DNA of 64,000 nt, taken from positions 2,480,001 to 2,544,000 of the forward strand of contig JAWZYV010011619.1 of assembly GCA_038373885.1 (NCBI GenBank). The letters run 5' to 3'. The translations under genes and the position numbers were made by a program. Below the pieces are notes generated by a model, which ran no database searches, had not been told where the DNA came from, and saw nothing but the letters and a program-made list of their open reading frames with translations. The DNA comes from Cheiracanthium punctorium. Taxonomy: Eukaryota > Arthropoda > Arachnida > Araneae > Cheiracanthiidae. Numbering within the stretch: the first letter of the stretch is position 1; each line of letters opens with the position of its first letter. Below, piece by piece: positions 23,961 to 38,400 of the stretch.

Positions 23961-26900
23961 TCAAAGTAAATTTAGGGATGGTCAAAATCGATTTTTTAGT
24001 CTAAAACCGAATAAAAATATTTTTCGCGATCACTATACTTCCTTTTAATTTGTACAAGAAAGTAAAAAATGGTCAAATTTTACTTCATTTATTTTCAGGG
24101 TTGACTTGTGAACTTATTTTCATTTGTGAAAGTAAGCAGAGCATTTATAAGTTTCATGACCTATTACTGGTACATTTACCATGTTTTTGAAAAAAAAGAA
24201 AAAAATTGCATATACATTGAAATGCTTTTATTGCTATACAATAATAATTCTTTTTGTGAATTTAAATTTATTTTGCTTATAATGTATGCCTTCATTTTAA
24301 ACTTATTACTTAAGCTGCGTATAGCATTTACCTGTTACCATCGTGTTAGACTACTATAAATACAGTTAAAGTAGAAGATACCTAAACCATAATAACTATC
24401 CCCAACTTAAAATTTTTACCAAACGTGTTAGCATCTTTAACTTATCACTTTTTGATGCCGAAAATATCATGTAAAACCATTTTTGGAAGAGATAAAATGC
24501 ATAATTACAAGCCGCTTTCTTTTAACATTTTTACTTCGGCAAGTTACTCATGAAACCTCTAATTAGCTACCTAGTTTGCAGTGTACCTTTCAAAACTATC
24601 CAGAAACTTACATGACTGACATAAATTGATATATTTCCACACAGAAAAAAATAAAGCAGAGAAAAATGCTTCCGATAATCTTGAGAAATAACTTGTTATT
24701 ACAGTGTTAATAATTAAGCATGCCAGAAACTGTTGCTACACACAACGTTGCAACGCCAATATTTTTTGTGAGCCTGAATTTATTTGTTAACATGGTTATG
24801 AAACTAATTAGTAGAAAATCAATATATTTAAAGACATAAAAAATGCTTCTAAATAAAATTGTTTGTTTCAGCAAAAGAAAAGTCTGTTATAAGGTAATTT
24901 ATTAATGCAGTTTAATACAAAAATAAGTTACAGTAATGGGTAATATATTGAATTTCAGAAATGAAATAAATAGATGTACTAGGGTGTGAAGTACTTCGAG
25001 CTCTAGCTTTCATCAAAGATCAAAATATCTTTAGTATCAGTAACAAGAAAGGTGTTAGGATGAAAGTACGAGTTAAATAATTTGTAATACGAAAATAATT
25101 ATTTCAAGAAAGGTTATGAAACACAAAAAGCATTAGCGAGTCAAAGATAAAGTGAAGTCGCAAATATACTCCCGAGAGTTCAGTTTCCTAACGTAACGTT
25201 CAGCAGTTGAATCAGAAATTAAATCATTGTTGATTAAAATAAATTAAAGCTTTGTGAAAAGCACACATAAAATGCTGCATTGTTGATTGTTACAAGTGTT
25301 GCAGACTTTTTCAATAATGCGTCATCATTCATTATTTGAAACAACGTGATAGCATGATTTAAAAAATACTTATAAAATTGAAAATATTAATCAACCAATA
25401 CACTTACTCTTACTGTTTAAATTGTGTTTCATTATCTTACATAGTATTGGGGTAACATTATATAATAAGAAAAGAACTGTATTTTAAAGGTTGATGTATA
25501 TAAATTGTAGTTCAAATATTGTAATTTTCAAATATCATACATGTGTGCGATTTCGGAGGTTTTTCTTTTAGCTTTTTTCATTTGTTCTTCTATTTATTCT
25601 CTAAAAATATAGTTTTTCTCTTACAGAAGAAGAAAATATATCTACATATGTAAAATGAATTTACAAAAGTGAAATCATAATTCTTTTTGCAAACAGAACT
25701 ATTTTAAGATGTGTAAATATCATATGATACATGTTTTAAATTAAATTTTTCTTTTCTCTTTTGCTTTCATCATGAATACTTCATTTAAAAAACCTCCAAT
25801 TTGAAAGGGTATACGCAAAATTGCATTTTAAAGCTCCTATTAAGAAATTAGTACTGCATCAATTGTTATAATACATAATTTATATCCGACCCCATGCAAA
25901 ACGTTTCACAGGAAAATTTATTCGTTAAAGTATCATTTTTTAAGCATGTACAGTTTTTTAATTCAGTAGATGACCGTACTAAGTAGTATAAAACAGTTTT
26001 AATAGTTATCCCTACATAATTGTAGTACTTTCATATCTTTTTGCTTGTCGAGCACATTTGCGTTAAATGTAAATTACGGGTATTAACGTTAACTCTTCAT
26101 ACTATCAAATACTTCAAATATTGCATTTAAGAACTATTGTATCTATAGTGTTATGGCGCTGCCTATATAATGAGGTTCTTAATAAATCATTAAAGTTATT
26201 GTTCTATTTAATTAATGAATTATATTTTCTTCTTTGTTAACACTTTCCAACAAGGTTGAAGCGTATTTATGATTTCGGTTTGTTTGCCTGTCCGCCCGTA
26301 CTTTAACTGCCGTAAACAAGCATCGATTTCTACAAAATTTACACATGTTATTTCTATGAACTGAACCATGTATACTATGGAAAGTGATGTATGCAGCATT
26401 TACAGTTCGTTTATAGCAGCACCCAAAAGAATTCCAATACATGGCTTTCTATGGCAGATTAGAAACATTAATCCATTTCAAGCTCAATATAATAAGTATA
26501 TAAACGTTTATAGCAATTTACCCTTTATTTAAAAGATGCAAATAACAAATAAAATTATTTTCAGGGCTTCGCAAAATTATATTGATAGTAATAAGCAGGC
26601 GTTTTAAAGAATATCTCCAAAATCTCGATAGATTTGAGTAAAATACATCGCCAATTTTTGCTCAAAATTGTTCTGTTAGAGAGTGTTTTATTATCGCTGT
26701 ATTTGTGTTTATTTATTTAAATCATATTTGTATTTTTTTCTTACTAAACTCTTTTACTAACGCAATAAACATTGTGTCAGCGATCAGCCCATAGTAATTT
26801 TGCAAGCTTTTGCAGCTACGAATAAATTACGATTGACTGACCATTTGTAATACGCGTGAGGCGTATGAAATAACGAGTTATTGGCTATCCACGACTCACG

Positions 26901-27706
26901 TAAATACTTCAATCATTTCCTAATTTGAAGGAGGACTGATGCTTTGTATACTACCTCTCTTGCAACATTAGGGAGTTTTCGCATTACTTTTACAATGCTT
27001 TTAGATAAAATTTTAGATTTTATTTTCTTAACGCAAACACAAAATAAAGTGATAAAATAATGTTTTCATATATTATTAATAGGTGACGTGTAATCTGCCG
27101 TGAGATAAGTAAAGTGCATACAATATGCAAAAACTCTCTTGCCGAGGTTATGGAATTACAGTTTTCTTTAAACGTACGCATGCGATGTAATTTACAGTGA
27201 CTTTTAACGTTCAAGTTATCGTCTTTGAAACCGCTATGCAAAAGTTCCTTATTCTCCTTTTGTGGTTGAAGATAATGCTGCTTTTGCATAATTAACATGG
27301 ATTTCAAACTTCTCTTTCTTGGATTTATTTTTCTTTTATACTAGCGGCCAAGGCTGCCAGCTTAGCTGTTTCATACCTTACTGTTCTTTATACTCAGTGC
27401 AGTGTTGACTAAATTTCTGGACTCATTTCAATGAAAATCATGTTTCCTTGTTTTAACAGTATTTGTCATTAAGTTTATTTAGGTTAGGTTTGTTTCACAT
27501 TTTGTGTGCCATCATAAAAGGCCGATGTTGAAACAGCAAATGGTTAAAATGTGTTTTAGCCCAATGTGTGGTGACATTTTTTAGATGGGCGATGAATACG
27601 CCAAGTATTCTAAATTCGATATTTTAAAGCTGTGAAAAAGTCAGCAGGACCTTGCAGTTTTCTGTATCCATTATTTTTATTTCGTAATCTAGGTACTGCG
27701 TGACAT
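23961..27706. other. AT-rich DNA without a recognised gene
   Basis: Nothing supportable was found on either strand. The short frames at 24108-24359 (+), 26212-26442 (-) and 27020-27307 (-) lack recognisable domains. Confidence 0.5.
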
Positions 27707-27712
27707 GTGCTT

Positions 27713-28022
27713 GCACCATTTGACGTCATTGAACTGTTAATTTGGATTTTTGTACATGAGAGATTGTTATTTCACTAATATTTACATCTAGCTCTTGCCG
27801 TTCGCAGCGTTGAAATATCGTCGATTTTGGTATTGCATACGTTAGCGTATTATACAAGTAGATATACTTGTTCCATTTGACGTCATTGAACTGTTAATTT
27901 GGATTTTCGCACATGCGTTATTGTTATTGCGCTAATATTTACATCTAGCTGTTGCCGTTCGCAGCGTGGAAATATCGTCGATTTTGGTACCGCATATGTT
28001 AGCGTATTATATAAGTAGAGTT
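27713..28022 (+). repeat. 157-bp direct duplication, two units
   Basis: TTTGACGTCATTGAACTGTT occurs at about 27719 and 27876, and the two 157-bp units match along their length, through GCTAATATTTACATCTAGCT, TTGCCGTTCGCAGCGT and AAATATCGTCGATTTTGGTA. Divergence is a few percent. Each unit holds one TGACGTCA palindrome. No reading frame spans both. Confidence 0.85.
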
Positions 28023-31000
28023 TTCAGTAATTGTGATGCAGAATTTTTTTAACAATTAAAATTAAAGGTTTGTATCAACAGAAGGTACCTATGTTTGTAA
28101 TACCCCGAATCGAGTTAACTGTGAATTCGTGAACGGTGTTATGAAATTAATCCAATTCATTCGTTTGTAAAACTGCAGGCAAAGTACAACAACTTATAGA
28201 AGAAATCCAATTGACTGATTCTGATACATAATTTTTATCTAAGAAAGTGTTGAAAGGTTATACATGTGATATTTTTATAGACGCCACATTCTATGTCCTT
28301 CACTTAAGCAGACAGGAATGGACTACGCCTGTTGTAATCACACAATAAAACATAAAGGGGTGGGGAAGACAGAAAATATTATCGGATCATCTTAGTACTG
28401 TTGAAATGCAATACTTCTCTAAAAATTAGATCATTCTTAACTGTAATGTTTTTCTTCCTCATTTTTATGACAATTTTTCCCGGTAGACTGAAATGTTTAA
28501 AAAAAGTATATTATTCCATATCTTGACATATTCCGATTTTAAACTTAATAATTGTAGAAGTTCTTATTCCAGTATCGTGGCTAAAAGAAGGTAGGGGGTA
28601 AATGCTTACGTTTTTAATAGAAATTTTTATTCCTTTCGACAAACACAATGTAAGTGAAACATCTTTAAGAGAAATTATGCCACTTTCCTATACCTTTATC
28701 TCGTAACAAAAGTAATTAATAGTCACTATTATTTATTTATGTGTTTGTTTGTTTTAATCTACGTGATTAATTTGTTTTAAAAATTACAAAAGGTTTAACC
28801 CGTAAGAAAATATCAAAAGTTTTATGTTGTTATGTCATAAAATAAAAGCTTTTGGCAAATGTATGCTATTTAAAAACGCTTGCCTGATACTTTTAACAGT
28901 TCTTTGCAAGCTAAAATGCCTGTAATAAAACCTGTGTATGAGTAAAACAGAACTTTCCATTTTTTTCTAAAATCATGCTTATCCTGTAATTCAAAATATT
29001 TTGAAATCTAATGTACTAAAATGCTTTATTTTAGTACATTAGCTACATGCTTTAGTGCATGCTTTATGAGTATTTATAATCACTTTTTAGAAATTGGAAA
29101 GTCTTTAAATTAATTGTAGCAGTAATTTGGACAAAAACCCAAAGTGACATGTGCTACATTAATAAATTAATAAATAAAGATATTTTCAATCTCTTATGAG
29201 CCATAAAAAAAAGACAGCACCAAGAAAAATGACTTTGATTGAAAAATCAGGTATAAACATAATTGCTTTTTTACATAACTGCCACAAAGATTCGAGTATT
29301 TTGTCGTCAGTACATGTGTTTTCTGAAGCCATTCTTCCGGAACGTTGTCTTCAGTGATGAGAAAAGGCCTGAATGTAGTTTTAAAGCTCCTGTTTGGTCA
29401 GGAAGCTTGTACCTCTTATCCAAATCTTCAGTTCAATGAAGCGATTAAAATCACTCGCTGCTAAATCCACCTCGATACAAAGGAAGAGTTTTAAAACATA
29501 GGTAATGTAAGATGAGCTTGAAAGCTGTTTAGAAGTCACATTAGTTTCTATTTCCCCTTGACATAGAACCAAGGGACTGAAAAGGAACTTCACATTATCA
29601 AGGTTAGAAAAATCATCTCTAATTGATGAGGGGTCTTTGAAAGAATATGATGAGGTGTCTTTGAATAGACACTTTTAATTTTACATCAATTTTTATTTTT
29701 ATTTTTAAAAACATACTTAGTCGAAAAAGTTTACAAAACTGTATATAGCATAGGTATGAATATTTCAAAACATTGAAAAATAGGAGGTTTTTTTTTCCTT
29801 TTTTTTCAAATTATTTAGTGTTTCAAAAGAATGAAATATGTTGCAAAGGCGCAAAAAAGAGCGAGATCTTTTTAATTAAATTCAGGAATTTAGAATAGTT
29901 GGGGAAAAAATGTTCTGTCGTAGAAAACAGATTTTCTCTTTTTTCTTAATTTTTTCAGGATCTTACAAAAAAGACCCTTTGTCATTCCAAAACAAGATTC
30001 ATTAAAAGATATACCGAATAAACATTCGATTTTCTAAACACCGTGTATTTCATCCCCCCCCCCCCAAAAAAGATGGGGTTGTAGCCTAAAAAAATATGTA
30101 TTCATATTTTCTCGATTAAAAAGTTTTAAATACTTTTTTCTGTTAACAAATGAAAACTGTAAGAGAAGAAAAAAAAGCACGCAAAAAAATGTTTTAAAAA
30201 TTAAGATATAAAAATCTAATTAATTTTTAAAACCATTTCTCTTGAATCTAAATCTTTATCCATTTTTTGTGTCATATCTGTATTCTTAATTAAAAAGTGT
30301 TGTATTTTTAATAGTTTAAAATTTATATATTTATTCATAAATTATAAAATTTGTTGAACTATTTCGTTTCTGCTCAAGATCTGAATTTTTTATTTTACTT
30401 TTCTCGACTAATTTTTATGCAGAATTTTTACTTTTACAAAATATCTTTACAGAAGAGAAATCTTTAAAAAAGAAACATTGCTTACATCTAAAAAATTTAA
30501 GTAGATCCCTACTAATTTTCCTCTTTTCAAAAATAATATATTTCTGACCTTGGAGTGCTCCTTTAAATTTTATCTACCGAAATTAATAACTGTTAAAACA
30601 AAGCAGGATTTCTAAAACAATAGGAATTGGGGCAATTAATCTAGTTTTATGGAAAGAATTACCTATCTCAAGACAAATCACATAGGAATTAAATGTCGTA
30701 AATGTTATCTGCATGCGATAGACAATAAACTATTCTATTAAGAAACAAAAGTAAATGTTCCATGTTTTATATGTATGTATTTAAATGATCTCCAAGAAAA
30801 AAATAATCACGTGGATATATACATGAATAATCAATGCATCGGAAAATATACAGGGGTTTAAAACCCCGTATTTAAGTGTCAAATTCTGAAGTAGTTTATA
30901 AAATATTAATTAATAACTAAATATTATCATTTTATTGCATTATAAACCGTACTTTCAACAGCAGATTCTTTAATATTTGTCAATATACCACAAAATGTTT

Positions 31001-31851
31001 TATTGAAATATGTCGGTTAGCTGTCCACTTAAATATATCTGAATGCAGTAAAGATCAACGTCTTATCGTGTTAGCCAGTGGAAGCTAAAAAACTAATAAA
31101 CCGAGATAAATAATAACGAGAGATATTAATCTCTGCTTCAGCTACGTATCATGGATTTTCTCGAAATCTATACGAGTTTTCTGGTTTCGATAGTGTTCAT
31201 AGCCCCCCCCCTAAAAAAAAATATTCAGGTGAGAAAATGTTTTTTACCAGCCTGGCACTATTATTCTGATGTCACACCATCTATCTCTCTTTAATATGTT
31301 TCATCCAATCAGAAGCCTCTCACTGACAAATATATATATTATCAATGGCAACAAAATAACAGTATGCTCATAGAAGCGTTTAATTATTCAAAAGTTTCTG
31401 AAATGAAACAAGTTATCTTAATTTACATAGTAATACGTCTATCCAAAAGAAACAAACATAATTAGTATATTGAAAATTCTAAAAATAATTAGCATGAGTA
31501 TTTTTTATAACGTACGTTAATAAAGCAGTTAATATGTATACAGTTGTGTGATTTATTTTAGATACAGAGAAGCTTCGAAAAATATGTAGCTATTTCATCA
31601 AAATTCTCAACACATTCCGCTTCTAATCAAAATATAATGCATGCTTGGAACAAGTCTTTCCGTCAACGTAAACAATGTCAAGTAAATGAATGCAAAGGCA
31701 ATAAAGTTTTGAATGGTTATGAAAACTGTAGAATGCATGATATTCGAATCTGTACAAATTAAGTTAAGAAACAGGTAATCTGTCTGCACTGCCAAGCCGA
31801 ATAATGTAAGTAGTAAACGTGTTATGATAGATTTCATAACTTGAATTACGA
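28023..31851. other. AT-rich DNA without a recognised gene
   Basis: No gene support. A short hairpin at about 29008-29040 (AATGTACTAAAA paired with TTTTAGTACATT) and C-runs at 30055 and 31203 are the only notable local structures. The 120-codon minus frame at 31607-31969 overlaps a MITE and is hydrophobic from AT-rich composition. Confidence 0.45.
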
Positions 31852-32033
31852 TACAGTAAAATATCGATACAACGATACTTAAGGGAACGCAATAAAATTG
31901 TCGTTCTAGAAGGATGTATCGTTTCCTCGGGGAGAGATTATATTGTATGGAAATTCCGTGGGACCACAAAATTTTATCGTTATAGAGGGATTTATCTTTG
32001 TATTGAGTATTGTTACAGTGAAGTTTTACTTTA
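31852..32033. mobile_element. pogo/Tigger-like MITE
   Basis: The left end TACAGTAAAATATCGATAC and the reverse complement of the right end, TAAAGTAAAACTTCACTGT, are imperfect inverted repeats of the CAGTAAAA type known for pogo/Tigger elements. Internal CGATAC, CGTT(A/C)TAGA and ATCGTT blocks recur as in related MITEs. It is noncoding. Confidence 0.55.
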
Positions 32034-32118
32034 TATATATCAAAAAATGCATATTTTTCATTATCAAATTAATTTAATAAATGTTGGAAAAAACATTCAA
32101 AATATTGGTGTTAAACGA

Positions 32119-32280
32119 TAAAGTAAATAAAAAGATTTGTAAAAAACACACATAAGATGTTATAGGTAAGTAGAAGTATTTATAGGTAAGTAAGTATAAG
32201 TAGTTATAGGTAAGTAAGTAGAAGTCTACTTACCTATAACATCTTATGTGTGTTTTTTACAAAGATTTTTATTTACTTTA
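32119..32280. repeat. Long near-perfect palindrome (56-bp arms)
   Basis: Arms 32119-32174 and 32225-32280 match at 54 of 56 positions in inverted orientation around a 50-bp spacer built from repeated ATAGGTAAGTAAGTA units. The arm contains AAAACACACATAAGATGTTA, also present at about 53037-53056 beside the Penelope-like remnant. It would form a stable hairpin or cruciform. Confidence 0.9.
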
Positions 32281-35140
32281 ATAAATGTGTTTATTTTGGG
32301 GGTGCCCTCTACATTGCCCACATGTATGTTTTCTAAATTTACTCATTAAGCTGCTAGATTTTATAGTTATAATCTTATATTGTATAAAACATAAAATACA
32401 ACATGTAAAATACGTACTTTCTCTTGTGTTCGGAGAGAAAGAGAGCATAAGATCAAAATGCCGCTGATCGTTGTGTCAAGTATACAGAAAACATCTTAAT
32501 GGTAGTGTTCAACGAGCTATTTTAATGAAACGGGGACTAATTATTCAAAGATCATGACAGGAACATTATATATTTATCATTTAGGAAAAGTTTGATTGCA
32601 GAATTATTGGGAGTTTCGAAAAAAATTTTACACGTCATAAAGGATTAGGGCGGGGGATATGTATTTCATATTTTAAAAAATTTTTAAATGCCGAAGGCAT
32701 TATACTATGGGCTATACTTTAAACAACCAGAAATATATAATATTTAAATATACCTTAAGTTGGAAATATTATTCTTTCTTTTCCGTTTTTAATCTTCCTA
32801 ATCATTTAACATCAAGAACAAAAGCATAAATGTATTATCCAAATGCATCTAAAAATGAAATTTTGTAATCATACAGTTTCGAGTTCCAAACATAATTTAA
32901 AAATAATTTATATTTTATAAGAAAAGTTTTCATTTTCCTACAGTATAAAAAAAAGTAAATTCATTTAAAACTTGTTAGTTATAATATTTCTAATAGGTTC
33001 AAATTAGATACATAAAAAGTATCTTAAACATATTCAAATATTAAAATAGAGTTACACGATATTAAAATACAGTCACACAATATCATGATATCCTTTAATC
33101 CTTAAATATTTCCAAAATAGTTAGCTGTTAGAGCTCTTTCATTCACATATATAATATGAAATTTGAAGAACTACGGGCATTAAAAATATCACAAAAAATA
33201 AATATTAACAATATAGTTCTGGAGATAGCACTGAAATTTCTGTTAAAATTTTTAACTTTTGGCTTTTCTCAATAAAACAAGATGAAAAAGCATTTTTTCT
33301 TCATTTTTCTTCATCCTATGCCGACAAAGATAAATACTCATTAAACATATCTATATTATATCCTATCATAATACATACTGCATTTAGTCATTCTTCGTAA
33401 TAAAAATTATTGTAACGCCCACTTAAAATGTGTCCTTAATTCCCGAATTTTTTAAAAATAAGTATGCATTGTTTTCGAAAATACATTTCCTTCCTGAAAA
33501 TGAGTTTTTTAACTCCCCTCATTTAAAATTATATTTTGGCAGAACAGTCAATATCCAGTAAAAGTTTGATAAGCGCTCCTTGTTTTAACAACCCCTTTAC
33601 TGCAATTTTATGTGGGGTTTGGCTTTTATCTGCTGTATGTAACGGGAGTCAGAAATTCTGTGTTCACGTAGCCTTATAAAGGACCAAATTCATTGGAAAA
33701 CATACTACCATTAAGTTCTAACTCTTTATATCAGCTTTAATGTTGTTTCTTCTTCCTTCAGTAGTCTATTATAGGAGACCCTCACGAATGAAGTGATTTT
33801 TTCTAAATTCCGATAATTCATTTTTATTTTTACCTCAAAATGCAGTAAAATTGTAATGCGTTCATTATCGTATTGTTTCGAGTTTTAAAAAGTGCTTTGC
33901 TCTAATCAATGTCCTAAATTTAAAGTTAATATTTAAAGACAGGTATCCATAGGGATAAAGCTCTAAAAAGACGTTCCAATTTTTCCGACAATAAACGTCG
34001 CTGCATCTGCTTGAAGCTGGAAATTTTGCCACTCATGCGAAGGAAATAAAATGCAGAGTACATTAAAAATCCGAGTATTTTTAAAGCACCAAGAAACCAG
34101 TGTTCTATTTTTTTTATATTTATATATTTTTATTTTTCTAATCTATCTATAGAAAATGACTTTGTTGGACACTTGAATGTAACAATTAGGTGGCAGCAAT
34201 GGATTCTCTTGCGGCAAGTTTAAAATTAAAAATAGAATATGAAATTCCTTATTTATTTTATGAGTAAAATGATAAATCTTAATGAGAGTCGTTTTTATTA
34301 GTACAAATAACAACTTTTTTTCGCTGCCAGAAGATTCAAGATTGCGTGTGTGTGTGTTTGGCTTACCCAACACTGCATTTTTAGGACTGCGTTTAGGACT
34401 CATTTTCTACATATTTTCTGTGGTTAGTCTTCATATAAAGCAAAAAATCTCTTATATACTGGCTCGCTTCAGTCGCATAAAATTTGAGTATCGTGGAGTC
34501 TTGGGTCAGTTGTAACATTTTTCACAGTTTGATTAATATTTAGATAAGTTAATGGAAAAAATTCAATGTAAATTTGAGCTAGACATCACACAACCTTTAC
34601 AAACATTCGCATTAATTAAATTTTGCAATAACAGTTTACACGTGAGCAAAATTTTAATGTATATGCATCAGTGCATAGTGTTACAGTTGTCACCAATCCT
34701 TGGTCAACCGCAACAGCTTCAAGGGACAATTGTAACTAAGTTTGGATTACTGAAAATGGGAATATGTTTGGCATAGCATTTATAATCGTATTTTCTAAGC
34801 TAGAAATAAGAGAAACAATGCTAAGTAATATATTCAATTTATTACGATAAATGATTAAGTATTCTTACTGACAATTATTGATTTTTTTAAGAAAAGCTAC
34901 TCATACCCTTTATATCGTTTTGAAGGATCATTGCATCCTTATAAGACAGTTTAGTGCTATAAAGCCAAGTTATTTATAAGAGAAATTTACAACTGTAACA
35001 GTTCGTCTTAGTTGATGTTTCTTGTGACTTCCTCTAACTCCTGCATCACTGCTACTGATAATAAATAGTTCAAGTCATATTAATGACTACACCATGGCGA
35101 ACTTTAGTTATTGAATTTCGTGTTGGGTACTGATACTGTA
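32281..35140. other. AT-rich DNA without a recognised gene
   Basis: No supported gene, inverted-repeat ends or pol III promoter. Overlapping opposite-strand frames near 34.1-34.8 kb have no recognisable domains. Confidence 0.45.
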
Positions 35141-35455
35141 GGAGTCCGCAGTGGCTCAGTCGGTTGAAGTTAGGCTGCCATCAGAGCATCGAAAGTTATC
35201 GAACCTCTTACGTCAGCACTTGAGAGGGTGACAACCTCTATCGACTGGACTGCTGTAGGATCGTGTACGCTAAAGGGATTTGGCGCATGTAAAATATGCC
35301 GTGGCTCCATTGTCCTACATCTTAAAACAATACTACCGGAGCAATTGTGCCAATCCAGGTGTAGGTCTTTCCTCTGAAATTGGTTCAAAATGAAGAGATC
35401 TCCTGCTTCTTAGGTGGTAACATGACTGCCTACTCTGTGCCAACATAAAAAAAAA
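35141..35455 (+). repeat. tRNA-derived SINE family S1, copy B
   Basis: The head carries TGGCTCAGTCGG at 35152-35163, an excellent pol III A box, and a degenerate B box (GTTATCGAACCT, ~35195-35206). The body shares with copies at 10.6 and 45.0 kb the GAGAGGGTGACAACCTCT, GACTGGACTGCTG, CGTGTACGCTAA, CGTGGCTCCA and GGTCTTTCCTCTG blocks. An A-rich stretch follows at ~35446-35455 and again near 35515. The minus frame 35170-35388 is a shadow. Confidence 0.75.
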
Positions 35456-38400
35456 TGGCCAGCACTACGGGTCTTTATATTGGCAAATGCCTACGTTGCA
35501 AATGCCTCTTGGGGAAAAAAAATCCATAAGCAAGTAAACAAATTATTAAATAAATTTGTACACTAACGTAAGTTTTTAAAATACGATTTGTTTACGGAGA
35601 GTTTCATTGTAAAAGGAATGGGTAAACGTGAAAGATTCGTTTCAGTTGTTGGTCTGCTGTACGCTTGGGTATCTTTTGTTGGTGATATTTTTACGTTCAC
35701 TGCTTTCAGTAACTATTTGAAACATATTATATGAGTTATTATAAAAAAGTAGGGCCGGGTTTAAGTTTAAACAAAGAAATGTATATTGCAGATCATGAAA
35801 TGATTAAATAATTTTTTGTCTTCAGCTTTTAAATTACATTTTTAGTTTTCTATTAAAGCATACATACTTGATATTCCTAAAAATTGTCTTTAGGAAATAG
35901 CAGTAATTGCAATAATGAAATTACCATTTTAATCAACTAATTTATATTTACTTTAATATATTTCACATAATTTTAAAAACTCATCAAAATTTTCATAGAC
36001 ATCACTTATAAAAATATACATTTTTCCTATTAAAACCCATCTGCCTTTATTGTTCTCTATGTATAAGAGTCTAGATTAATTTTCTCATTTATATTTAAGC
36101 ATTCTAATTCCCAGAAAAAATGTTTCTGCAAATCTATTAATTGTTCTAATTAACATACGCTGGATAAGAAAGAGAAAATAAAAACATGCAAAAGGTTTTA
36201 GAAAAGGGATGAAAATAAAAAATAATTTAAAAAAAGCTGGAAATAAAGAGGAAGTTCATTGTTCATAGTAATAATAGAACTACTGAATGAAAATGAAATA
36301 ATAAAATTCATCTAAGCTAATATAGTCATGATTAAAAGAGGAAAAATAAGTAGTAAAAAATTAATAAACTGGAAGAACAATGCCACAAAGAGAAATAAAA
36401 ATTTGTAGAGTCATTTATAAGATAAGCCAGGCCGAAATTCCCCGCGCAAAGCAATAATAGAACACAATGTAGAAAGCTTATTTAATACTGAAAATTAAGT
36501 ATTAATATTTTCCTTTTTGTTCCACAAAGTGAATTAAGCTGTGTACTAGAGAAATAAATGCGTATAAGTACTCATAAAGACTCTAGTGTATTACACTCTG
36601 AAGAATGATTAAGTTTTATTATGAACTCGGTTATTCTACTGCAGTGTCCAGAATTATAGATTTTCTCTATATAGTATAACACTCTATTACTTCTAAGTAA
36701 AGATCAACCTTGACTTGAAATCAATTAATATATATATATAACATTCCTGGAATACTTGGATATACTCCTGTCACAATTCTATGAGTATCTTGGGATACAC
36801 AAATGCACTTTATCATGCTTAGTAAATGTAATTCTTTTGACGACGACTTCTGAATAATTCTTCGTAAAATGCATACCATCATTCCTCGTTATTTTTAAAT
36901 ACTGTTGCTACTGGCTGTAAGATTTAACGTTTAGTATGAATATCAAGACCTAAACTCTGAAGATTGATTGCCTCCAATCATCAGATGTGTAATAAAGATT
37001 TAGCTTTTTTTCAGAATATCGGTTAAGTCTAATGTGGAACAAATATTTGGCGAAAAATACTTATGGCATAATGATACATTCTTTTTGGCCAGACAGTTTC
37101 AAGATATTAAAAACAAATATTTCTGTACTTATGAAATACGTAATTTTAAATATATTTAGCAAAATATGTTAGCATTTATTCTTTTCAAAATTTTGCGTAC
37201 GACAGCGCAAAATTTCCACTTAGATCTAGAAATATTTGTCTAACACTGCATGTATTTAATTACCTCGCAATACTTCGAACTAAAATTCAAATTACTTTGT
37301 CAGAGCAGCACGGGTAAATTTATCTTATTTTGAGAAGCTACCATTTTTTTATTCATAATTGATATCTTAAACAGGAAAGTTCTTACACGGAGCCTTACTT
37401 ACAGTTTGACATATCATGGATCATAGAATCAGTTAATAATTCTAACTTATTATCCTGTATTAAATAAATTTAACTGAATAATCTATAAGTGACTACATCT
37501 TGATCATATGGTAATTGATTGACAAAATTTGCATTTCTGTGCCTGTATTTGTAGTAAACCCATTTTTATACAAAGAATCTGCAATACCAACAACCCTAAC
37601 AATGAAGTTTTCATCACTAAGCCTCAAAAATGACTCCATCAGTTTTATTTTCATAAAGTAAAATAATTAAAAATTTGACGTGAATTTACTCACATATCAA
37701 AATATTTAAATGATTTGAGATAGAAATTTGAATTTTACGACATTGACAATTTTAACCGTTTCTAAATATTTAGATAAGGAAATGGATCATAAATAAATTA
37801 TATTGTTTCAAAAGGGTGTTTCAATTTTTATCGTTAACTATATAGTACTTACCAGAAATTTTAAAAAGTTTTACTTTGTGAAAATAAAGCTGTGCTGACA
37901 TCATTTTCGTAGGCCTAGTAATGATTTCAAAATGTCAGTTGTTAGGCTTTCTATATATAGGAGGCATTGAGGATACACAACACAACTGTGAGAAATAAAT
38001 TTCGCTCACTCTCTGGATTTGTCATATTCGATTTGATGGCAAAATAATCCGAACACTAGACTAAATTTCTTGTCCACTTACATTAAGCATGTAAGTCATA
38101 ACATATTTCAAAACATTGGAATATCAGAAGTTTTCAAAATCATCACATATAAACGTTAATGCCGCCCTTTAAAATACTTAATTTTTCTTTACTGTTATTA
38201 ATTCAAAAGACTTTTCTAAGTGGTTTATTTATAAAGATCGTTTAAAAATATTATACGTTATTCTTTTGCATTTGCGTGAAGAAATATCTCCTTGTATTTC
38301 CTTGGAAACCAAGAAGAAAAGTAACTGACTATGGCATTCCTAAGCTGAGCTATTGCGTTTCTGGTACAAAAACTTTCCGGGGGGATAGTCATTCAATCTA

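Noticed and set aside
27481..27492. TTAGG-like units (TTAGGTTAGG)
   Set aside because: Only about two units; not a telomeric array.
31607..31969. 120-codon minus-strand frame with membrane-like composition
   Set aside because: It overlaps the pogo/Tigger-like MITE and has the bias of AT-rich noncoding DNA.
32160..32225. Short repeated units around a spacer, CRISPR-like at first sight
   Set aside because: Units are 12-22 bp, directly adjacent and part of a palindrome centre; the DNA is eukaryotic.
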